Below the pieces are notes generated by a model. That model saw nothing but the letters and a program-made list of their open reading frames with translations, did no database searches and was not told the DNA's origin. DNA of 7,403 nucleotides from Bdellovibrionales bacterium (GTDB lineage: Bacteria > Bdellovibrionota > UBA2428). Below, in pieces: positions 1 to 7,403 of the stretch; within the stretch, counting starts at the first letter, position 1; each line of letters opens with the position of its first letter. The stretch covers positions 1 through 7,403 of the forward strand of contig JAFEAR010000205.1 of the NCBI GenBank assembly GCA_018266335.1, written 5' to 3'. The position numbers and the translations under genes are program-made.

Positions 1-100
1 AGTGCTGTTGTCTTTCATCTCAACCCTGACATTGTCAGGAGTCTCGACCTCTACTTCGAATCGCGCGCCGACTCCCTTAGGAGCCGCGTCACCGAGACAA
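1..100 (-). other. 23S-5S intergenic spacer (3' flank of 23S)
   Basis: This stretch lies downstream of 23S on the transcribed strand and holds no gene. I see no 5S sequence in it, so 5S, if present, starts beyond base 1. It contains a small hairpin at 25-39 (6-bp stem, 3-base loop) and a second short one around 72-83. Most of 10-59 is complementary to the sequence just upstream of 23S. It is therefore best read as the 3' half of the 23S processing stem. Confidence 0.75.
10..59 (-). repeat. 23S processing stem, 3' arm
   Basis: Bases 46-59 (GACCTCTACTTCGA) are the exact reverse complement of 3131-3144, a 14-bp perfect match across the whole 23S gene. Bases 10-26 also pair well with 3166-3181, with one one-base offset and a few wobble or mismatched positions. 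Between these two blocks each arm carries its own small hairpin (25-39 here, about 3151-3164 in the other arm). In the precursor RNA the two arms would bring the ends of 23S together. Such duplexes are the usual RNase III substrates in rRNA maturation; cleavage here is inferred. Confidence 0.8.
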
Positions 101-3079
<2,979 letters not shown>

Positions 3080-3130
3080 TATCTCGCTGACGTCGATTGC
3101 CGCCTCTCGGCTTGCAGTCGAACGTGGAAC

Positions 3131-3181
3131 TCGAAGTAGAGGTCCAGACCCCTGCTCTTCGCAGCGGGTTGGATGAGAGAC
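3131..3181 (-). repeat. 23S processing stem, 5' arm
   Basis: This is the partner of the arm at 10-59, located about 50 bases upstream of the 23S 5' end. Bases 3131-3144 (TCGAAGTAGAGGTC) match the other arm perfectly. Then comes a local hairpin at about 3151-3164 (CTGC/GCAG, loop of 5), and then 3166-3181, which pairs with 10-26. Both arms share the same layout: duplex, hairpin on each side, duplex. Confidence 0.8.
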
Positions 3182-3225
3182 ATTACTTCACTCTCGAAAT
3201 TGAATTCTTACTCTTCGTATGCACT

Positions 3226-3238
3226 TGTTAAAGAACGC
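3226..3238 (-). promoter_or_regulatory. boxA-like antitermination motif, tRNA-Ala/23S spacer
   Basis: On the transcribed strand this reads GCGTTCTTTAACA, very close to the E. coli rrn boxA (TGCTCTTTAACA). It lies between tRNA-Ala and 23S, where a boxA copy is also known in E. coli. In established systems the NusB-NusE pair binds boxA RNA and helps polymerase read through untranslated rRNA. A weak hairpin (GCCA/TGGC, long loop) precedes it. Confidence 0.75.
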
Positions 3239-3267
3239 GCCATTCAACTGACTGGCAAATCTTGTTG

Positions 3268-3340
3268 TGGAGCTGAACGGATTCGAACCGATGACCCTCG
3301 CCTTGCAAAGGCGATGCTCTCCCAGCTGAGCTACAGCCCC
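3268..3340 (-). tRNA. alaT: tRNA-Ala (anticodon UGC)
   Basis: This 73-base tRNA has acceptor strands GGGGCTG and CAGCTCC, which pair with one G-U. The D arm is TAGCTCAGCTGGGAGAGCA, the anticodon stem-loop is CGCCTTTGCAAGGCG with TGC at transcript bases 34-36 (3307-3305), and the T loop is GGTTCGAATCC. The discriminator base is A. The following bases are CAA, so the CCA tail is not encoded and must be added after transcription. It sits in the rRNA spacer behind tRNA-Ile, the common Ile-Ala order of bacterial rrn operons. Confidence 0.97.
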
Positions 3341-3369
3341 GAAGCGGCTTCTCGCCGATTCTGGAAGAG

Positions 3370-3443
3370 TGGGCCTGGATGGACTCGAACCATCGACCTT
3401 ACGCTTATCAGGCGTACGCTCTAACCACCTGAGCTACAGGCCC
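3370..3443 (-). tRNA. ileT: tRNA-Ile (anticodon GAU)
   Basis: This 74-base tRNA has acceptor strands GGGCCTG and CAGGCCC that pair perfectly. The D arm is TAGCTCAGGTGGTTAGAGC, the anticodon stem-loop is ACGCCTGATAAGCGT with anticodon GAT (3409-3407), and the T loop is GGTTCGAGTCC. The discriminator is A, followed by CTC, so CCA is not encoded. It lies 26 bases upstream of tRNA-Ala in the 16S-23S spacer and would be released from the same precursor. Confidence 0.97.
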
Positions 3444-3492
3444 TGAATACGTGGTCAACAGTTCATCCTCGAACCGACGACTCCAACAATAC

Positions 3493-3517
3493 GTTTCAAA
3501 GAACGAGAAGCATCTCG
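3493..3517 (-). promoter_or_regulatory. boxA with preceding boxB-like hairpin, 16S/tRNA-Ile spacer
   Basis: On the minus strand a perfect 5-bp hairpin, CGAGA-TGCT-TCTCG (3517-3504), runs straight into CGTTCTTTGAAAC (to 3493), a boxA-like motif. The core TCGTTCTTTGAAA is identical to the copy in the rrn leader. The hairpin-then-boxA order resembles the boxB-boxA arrangement of E. coli rrn leaders. Having a second full unit after 16S would reload or maintain the antitermination complex; that role is inferred. Confidence 0.7.
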
Positions 3518-3524
3518 CCCCTTC

Positions 3525-3545
3525 AAAACCGAATAGCAAGCCCAA
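3525..3545 (-). repeat. 16S processing stem, 3' arm
   Basis: These 21 bases are complementary to 5307-5327 in the rrn leader. In RNA all 21 positions can pair, 19 as Watson-Crick and 2 as G-U. The arm begins about 100 bases after the 16S 3' end. The duplex would enclose 16S and is the expected RNase III site for releasing pre-16S; cleavage itself is inferred. Confidence 0.85.
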
Positions 3546-3579
3546 TTGTAATCTGCGAATCTATTGACCTGGTGACCTC

Positions 3580-3595
3580 GATTGCCGAAGCAATC
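3580..3595 (-). repeat. UUCG-tetraloop hairpin in the 16S 3' flank
   Basis: The transcribed strand reads GATTGC-TTCG-GCAATC, a perfect 6-bp stem closed by C(UUCG)G, an unusually stable RNA tetraloop. No T-tract follows it and it lies inside the operon, so it is not a terminator. It probably helps fold the spacer inside the 16S processing stem. Confidence 0.65.
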
Positions 3596-3645
3596 TGCCA
3601 TCTCGTAACTCCGCTTAAAGCGTGAGCCAGATGACGTGGTCTCCG

Positions 3646-5185
<1,540 letters not shown>

Positions 5186-5248
5186 AAATTTGAAGTGTAT
5201 TGACTGGCATTCTCTCAGCGCCCTTGCAGACACTTCGAGTTGCTAGCG

Positions 5249-5273
5249 CCTGCTCGGTTTATGCCGAAGCAGG
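5249..5273 (-). repeat. rrn leader hairpin
   Basis: An inverted repeat, CCTGCT-CGG against CCG-A-AGCAGG, gives a 9-bp stem with one bulged base and a 6-base loop. It lies within the segment between the 16S processing duplex and the 16S 5' end. It is probably part of pre-16S leader folding. No T-tract follows it on the transcribed strand. Confidence 0.5.
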
Positions 5274-5284
5274 ACTTTGAATTG

Positions 5285-5301
5285 ACTGCGAGACTCGCAG
5301 T
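5285..5301 (-). repeat. rrn leader hairpin next to the 16S processing stem
   Basis: ACTGCG-AGACT-CGCAGT gives a perfect 6-bp stem with a 5-base loop. It begins five bases inside the 16S processing stem arm (5307-5327) and is probably a structural element of the leader. Confidence 0.5.
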
Positions 5302-5306
5302 ACTTC

Positions 5307-5327
5307 TTGGGCTTGCTATCCAGTTTT
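5307..5327 (-). repeat. 16S processing stem, 5' arm
   Basis: This is the leader-side partner of 3525-3545. It pairs over 21 positions including two G-U wobbles. Its upstream edge overlaps the A-rich tail of the leader boxA by about five bases, so boxA binding and closing of the duplex may not be possible at the same positions simultaneously. Confidence 0.85.
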
Positions 5328-5353
5328 CAAAGAACGAGCTGCTTTACTGCAGC
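5323..5353 (-). promoter_or_regulatory. rrn leader boxB-like hairpin and boxA
   Basis: On the minus strand GCTGC-AGTAAA-GCAGC (5353-5338) forms a 5-bp hairpin, and TCGTTCTTTGAAAAC (about 5337-5323) follows directly. The latter matches bacterial boxA closely, especially the TTCTTTGAAAAC form seen in Gram-positive rrn leaders. The position, downstream of the promoter and upstream of 16S, is the canonical place for the rRNA antitermination signal. Confidence 0.8.
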
Positions 5354-5369
5354 GATTTCTTCATCGCGT

Positions 5370-5383
5370 CCGCGTTGCCGCGG
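5370..5383 (-). repeat. GNRA-tetraloop hairpin in the rrn leader
   Basis: The transcribed strand reads CCGCG-GCAA-CGCGG, a 5-bp all-G/C stem closed by a GCAA loop of the GNRA class. It lies between the putative promoter and boxA. Its role is unknown; it may be a second boxB-like element or simply a 5' stabilising structure. Confidence 0.5.
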
Positions 5384-5404
5384 GGCGACGTCGTGGGAAC
5401 CTCC

Positions 5405-5434
5405 AGTACATGCCGTCGCTCCGTTGGGCAACAA
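5405..5434 (-). promoter_or_regulatory. Putative rrn promoter
   Basis: On the minus strand TTGTTG (5434-5429) and TGTACT (5410-5405) are separated by 18 bases. An A-rich segment (AATCTCGAAAGAAAG, about 5449-5435) lies directly upstream, like an UP element, and a G-rich segment (GGAGG) follows the -10. An alternative -35 is TTGCCC with a 15-base spacer. Both hexamers are only partial matches to sigma-70 consensus, so the call is weak. The position fits: downstream of the preceding gene and about 70 bases before boxA. A G/C-rich discriminator would suit stringent control. Confidence 0.35.
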
Positions 5435-5493
5435 CTTTCTTTCGAGATTCGTACGATCTTCGCGATCACGGCGCTCGAGACCTCGCCGCCCGG

Positions 5494-5532
5494 GCGGGCC
5501 GCTGATCAGCCGAGACCGCTGATCAGGCCCGC
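5494..5532 (-). terminator. Strong hairpin between cysteine synthase gene and rrn promoter
   Basis: GCGGGCC-TGATCAGC pairs with GCTGATCA-G-CG-GCCCGC, giving about 15 bp with one two-base bulge and a 7-base loop. It starts 32 bases after the stop codon of the cysteine synthase-family gene. There is no run of T on the minus strand after it, so it is not a standard intrinsic terminator. In high-G/C bacteria such hairpins can still act in termination or protect mRNA 3' ends. It also contains two copies of the palindrome TGATCA. The assignment as terminator is inference from position. Confidence 0.4.
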
Positions 5533-5564
5533 TCCGCTCGGAAAATCGGGCACTTCGACGGCGA

Positions 5565-6551
5565 TCACGCCAACGGCAGCACCTGGAGTGACTTCGACGC
5601 GAGGAACTCGGGGTTGAAGATTTTCGACGCGTACCGGCTGCCGTGGTCGCAGAGGAAGGTGACGATGCGGAGGTTCTGCCCTCGGCGCGCCTTCGCGAGC
5701 TCGTACGCGGCGCGCACGTTGAGCGCCGCCGAGGTGCCGACCACGAGCGCATCCTCCCGGGCCAGGTGGTACAGCATCTCGATCATCTGCTGGTCGGAGG
5801 TGCGGACGGCGTCGTCGATGCGCGCGCGCTTGAAGTTCTCGGTGAGGCGCATGATGCCCACGCCCTCGGTGATGGAGCCGCCGGTGGCCTCGAGCTTGCC
5901 CTCCTTCACCTGGGTGTAGAGGCCGGAGCCGTACGGGTCGACCAGCACCACCTCGAGCTTCGGGTTCTTTTCCTTCAGGTAGCGCGAGGTGCCCGAGAGC
6001 GTGCCCGACGTGCCGCAGGAGCCGATGAGCACGTCGACCTTGCCCTCGCACTGCTCCCAGATTTCGGGGCCGGTGGTCTCGTAGTGGTAGTCGCCGTTGG
6101 CCGGGTTCTCGAACTGGTTCGCCCAGAACCAGCCGTTGGCTTCGGCGAGTTTGCGCGCCTGATGAAAGAAGTGGTTCTCGTTGGCGAAGGGCACCACCGG
6201 CACCTTGCGCACGTCGGCGCCCATCGCCTCGAGGAACTCGTATTTCTCGCGCGCCTGGTTGTCGGGCATCGTCACCACCACGCGGTAGCCGCGCTCGCGC
6301 CCGAGCAGCGTCAGGCCGATGCCCGTATTCCCTGCGGTGCCCTCGACGATGGTGGCGCCCGGCTTCAGCAGGCCCTTCGCTTCTGCGTCGCGGATCATGC
6401 CCTTCGCCGCGCGGTCCTTGATGGAGCCGCCGGGGTTCATGAACTCCGCCTTGCCGAGAATCTGATTGCCCGTGCGCTGGGAGAGCGTGCCGATGCGAAG
6501 CAGCGGCGTGTTACCGACGGAATCCCACAGGGAGCTGATGCGTGCAGTCAT
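5565..6551 (-). CDS. Cysteine synthase family protein (PLP-dependent; CysK-like or Cds1-like)
   Basis: This predicted 328-residue cytoplasmic enzyme belongs to the fold-type II PLP family. O-acetylserine sulfhydrylases of this family make cysteine from O-acetylserine and sulfide; close relatives run as cysteine desulfhydrases (Cds1). Motifs in order: SVGNTPLL (11-18), NPGGSIKDRAA with the likely PLP lysine K45 (39-49), EGTAGNTGIGL (70-80) where the substrate loop is usually TSGNTG, the phosphate-binding CGTSGT (179-184), GTSAALN with S274 at the ring-nitrogen position, and the C-terminal CDHGSRYASKIFNPEFLASK. That C-terminal pattern and the TAGNTG loop fit the CysK-like/Cds1 branch better than classical CysK or CysM, so I give no symbol. 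Length is normal and no residue key to PLP binding is missing. The ATG at 6551 is the only plausible start, 11 bases after the upstream HAD stop, with no clear Shine-Dalgarno; coupling to the HAD gene is likely. Confidence 0.93.
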   Translation of the reverse strand: MTARISSLWDSVGNTPLLRIGTLSQRTGNQILGKAEFMNPGGSIKDRAAKGMIRDAEAKGLLKPGATIVEGTAGNTGIGLTLLGRERGYRVVVTMPDNQAREKYEFLEAMGADVRKVPVVPFANENHFFHQARKLAEANGWFWANQFENPANGDYHYETTGPEIWEQCEGKVDVLIGSCGTSGTLSGTSRYLKEKNPKLEVVLVDPYGSGLYTQVKEGKLEATGGSITEGVGIMRLTENFKRARIDDAVRTSDQQMIEMLYHLAREDALVVGTSAALNVRAAYELAKARRGQNLRIVTFLCDHGSRYASKIFNPEFLASKSLQVLPLA

Positions 6552-6557
6552 GCACGC
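6540..6557 (-). promoter_or_regulatory. Hairpin enclosing the cysteine synthase start codon
   Basis: The minus strand reads GCGTGCA-TGAC-TGCACGC, a perfect 7-bp stem with a 4-base loop. The A of the start codon is the last stem base and its TG lies in the loop. A fold of this kind could hinder initiation unless ribosomes translating the HAD gene open it. This is a direct sequence observation; the regulatory role is inference. Confidence 0.5.
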
Positions 6558-6562
6558 GAGAC

Positions 6563-7168
6563 TTAGCCCGCCTTGAAGCCGAGTTTCGCGAGGTCTTCGG
6601 TGAGCTGCTCGACGGTGGTGAAGACGCGCCCGTGCATGCCGACCTGCGTGGCGCCCACCGCGTACTTCTGCACGTCATCGAAGAAGACCGTCTTCCACGG
6701 GGAGGTGCCGGCCTTCGCGAGCGCGGCTTCGTAGATGCGCTTCTCGGGCTTGATGGCGCCGACTTCATACGAGAGGACGAAGCCGTCGAACTGCTCGAGC
6801 ACCGGGAGCTGCGGCTTGAGGAAGTTGAAGTGCTGGTCGTGCGTGTTCGAGAGCAGCACCAGCTTCACCTGACCGACGAGGAACTGGGTGAACATCGCCA
6901 TCTGCTCGTTGATGGTGAAGTGGCAGTTCCACACCTCGAGCCACTTCGCGGGCGTGATGTCTTTTTCGAGGCGTTTGACGAGCTCCTGACGCAGCGAATC
7001 GCCGGGGAGCTGCCCGCGATTCACGGGGTCCCAGAAGCCGTCGCCGAGCTTCGCCTTGAGCGCGTCGGGCGTGGTGGAGAACGCGCGCGCCATCTCGGTG
7101 AACAACTTCGTGTTGTCGTGAAAGGCCAGCACGTTGCCCAGATCGAGAATGACCGCGTCAATCGACAT
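6563..7168 (-). CDS. HAD-superfamily hydrolase, YihX-like (subfamily IA)
   Basis: This predicted 201-residue cytoplasmic phosphatase carries all four HAD motifs. Motif I is ILDLGNVL with nucleophile D9. Motif II is LLSNT with S107. Motif III is IKPEKRIY with K140. Motif IV is VFFDD with D164 and D165. The DLGNV form of motif I, with Gly where most HAD phosphatases have the second Asp, matches E. coli YihX (alpha-D-glucose-1-phosphate phosphatase), as do the SNT, KPE and FFDD stretches and the length of about 200. Residues 15-90 form the small helical cap. The true substrate cannot be read from sequence. I chose the ATG at 7168, four codons before the core strand. An in-frame ATG at 7186 follows a weak GAGAG and would add six residues, but it would overlap the divergent start codon. 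The longer reading frame beyond it is a shadow of the plus-strand gene. It is probably co-transcribed with the cysteine synthase gene 11 bases downstream. Confidence 0.9.
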   Translation of the reverse strand: MSIDAVILDLGNVLAFHDNTKLFTEMARAFSTTPDALKAKLGDGFWDPVNRGQLPGDSLRQELVKRLEKDITPAKWLEVWNCHFTINEQMAMFTQFLVGQVKLVLLSNTHDQHFNFLKPQLPVLEQFDGFVLSYEVGAIKPEKRIYEAALAKAGTSPWKTVFFDDVQKYAVGATQVGMHGRVFTTVEQLTEDLAKLGFKAG

Positions 7169-7184
7169 GGCATGAAGTGTTGTC

Positions 7185-7403
7185 ATGCTTTCTCTCGACG
7201 CGCACCCGCTCCTTGAGGTCACTGCCTTCGTCACCGAGTTCCCGAAGCCGCTGGGCGAACTCGGCACGGTGAGCGCCATCATCGACCTGCTCAAGTTGGA
7301 CGCGCCGGCGCCGGTGCGTTCGAGCGATGGGGTGCGGAACGCGGTGAGCGAGCTGTTGCGGCACGGTGGTTACAAGCCGACCGGGCGCGGCAAGCCGGCG
7401 TCG
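7185..7403 (+). CDS. Partial CDS, probable B3/B4 tRNA-binding-domain protein (5' end only)
   Basis: An open frame runs from the ATG at 7185 to the window edge with no stop (73 codons). It begins MLSLDAHPLLEVTAFVTEF and contains VRNAVSELLRHGGYKPTGRGKPAS (about 50-73), read here in shorter pieces: VRNAVSELLRHGG then YKPTGRGKPAS. Roughly 88% of its codons end in G or C, like a real gene of this genome, and a stop codon lies just upstream in frame, fixing this ATG as the first possible. The basic segment before a conserved PAS or PSS stretch recalls stand-alone proteins with the B3/B4 domain of phenylalanyl-tRNA synthetase beta, some of which are thought to edit or bind tRNA. The family call is from memory and the domain core lies outside the window. 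It diverges from the HAD gene with 16 bases between start codons. No good Shine-Dalgarno is visible. Confidence 0.7.
   Translation, partial: MLSLDAHPLLEVTAFVTEFPKPLGELGTVSAIIDLLKLDAPAPVRSSDGVRNAVSELLRHGGYKPTGRGKPAS

Noticed and set aside
3173..3424. Plus-strand frame with GAERIRTDDPRLAKAM and WTRTIDLTLIRRTL
   Set aside because: These peptides are the reverse-strand translation of tRNA-Ala and tRNA-Ile, a known source of spurious database proteins.
5501..5526. Repeated CTGATCAG as a short-repeat array or CRISPR fragment
   Set aside because: There are only two copies, and they form the two arms of one hairpin.
5506..6051. Minus-strand open frame of 181 codons within the cysteine synthase gene, and a 141-codon one at 5327-5752
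   Set aside because: Both are frame-shifted shadows, rich in Arg, Gly and Ser, and overlap a well-supported gene or the rrn leader.
5643..6566. Plus-strand open frame of 307 codons opposite the cysteine synthase gene
   Set aside because: It is rich in Ala, Gly, Leu, His and Val with no recognisable motif. It mirrors the minus-strand enzyme, whose PLP motifs are clear. High G/C content at codon ends makes long antisense frames.
5191..7187. Shared TGAAGTGT near the 16S start (about 5191) and at the divergent start region (about 7173)
   Set aside because: Eight bases shared within 7.4 kb is expected by chance, and the contexts are unrelated.
6542..7216. Plus-strand open frame of 224 codons opposite the HAD gene
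   Set aside because: The composition (many Glu, Leu, Val, Arg, His) is typical of an antisense shadow, and the minus strand has all four HAD motifs.
7169..7294. N-terminal extension of the HAD frame to a start at 7294
   Set aside because: The added residues (many Ser, Thr, Met) are unlike the family and are antisense to the plus-strand gene, whose codon use is that of a real gene.

Overview
This window carries one bacterial rRNA operon and part of its upstream neighbourhood, and most of it lies on the minus strand. Read 5' to 3' on that strand, the order is: a HAD-superfamily hydrolase gene, a cysteine synthase-family gene, the rrn promoter and leader, 16S rRNA, tRNA-Ile(GAU), tRNA-Ala(UGC), and 23S rRNA. 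The expected 5S gene lies just beyond base 1. At the right edge a plus-strand gene, resembling proteins with the B3/B4 tRNA-synthetase-like domain, diverges from the HAD gene and runs off the window.

The organism looks like a Gram-negative bacterium of the Myxococcota (former Deltaproteobacteria), probably near the Cystobacterineae. This rests on recalled 16S signature stretches and on the strong G/C preference at third codon positions in the protein genes. I could not run a database comparison, so the rank is tentative. Nothing suggests a plasmid, phage, insertion sequence or CRISPR locus.

Layout: 1-100 is the 23S-5S spacer; 101-3079 is 23S; 3080-3646 is the internal transcribed spacer with the two tRNAs; 3647-5185 is 16S; 5186-5564 is the rrn leader, promoter region and a strong inter-operon hairpin; 5565-6551 is the cysteine synthase-family gene; 6563-7168 is the YihX-like HAD phosphatase gene; 7185-7403 is the partial divergent gene.

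The non-coding parts of the operon are well organised. Three boxA-like antitermination motifs occur (leader, 16S-tRNA spacer, tRNA-23S spacer), and the first two sit directly behind small hairpins. Inverted repeats flanking 16S and 23S can form the long duplexes from which precursor rRNAs are normally cut by RNase III. The HAD and cysteine synthase genes are 11 bases apart and probably co-transcribed. They end about 130 bases before the putative rrn promoter.

I did not find a convincing undescribed system. The items most worth checking are the hairpin that encloses the cysteine synthase start codon, the nearly abutting divergent start codons at 7168/7185, the strong hairpin without a T-tract between the protein genes and the rrn operon, and the boxA/hairpin arrangement.
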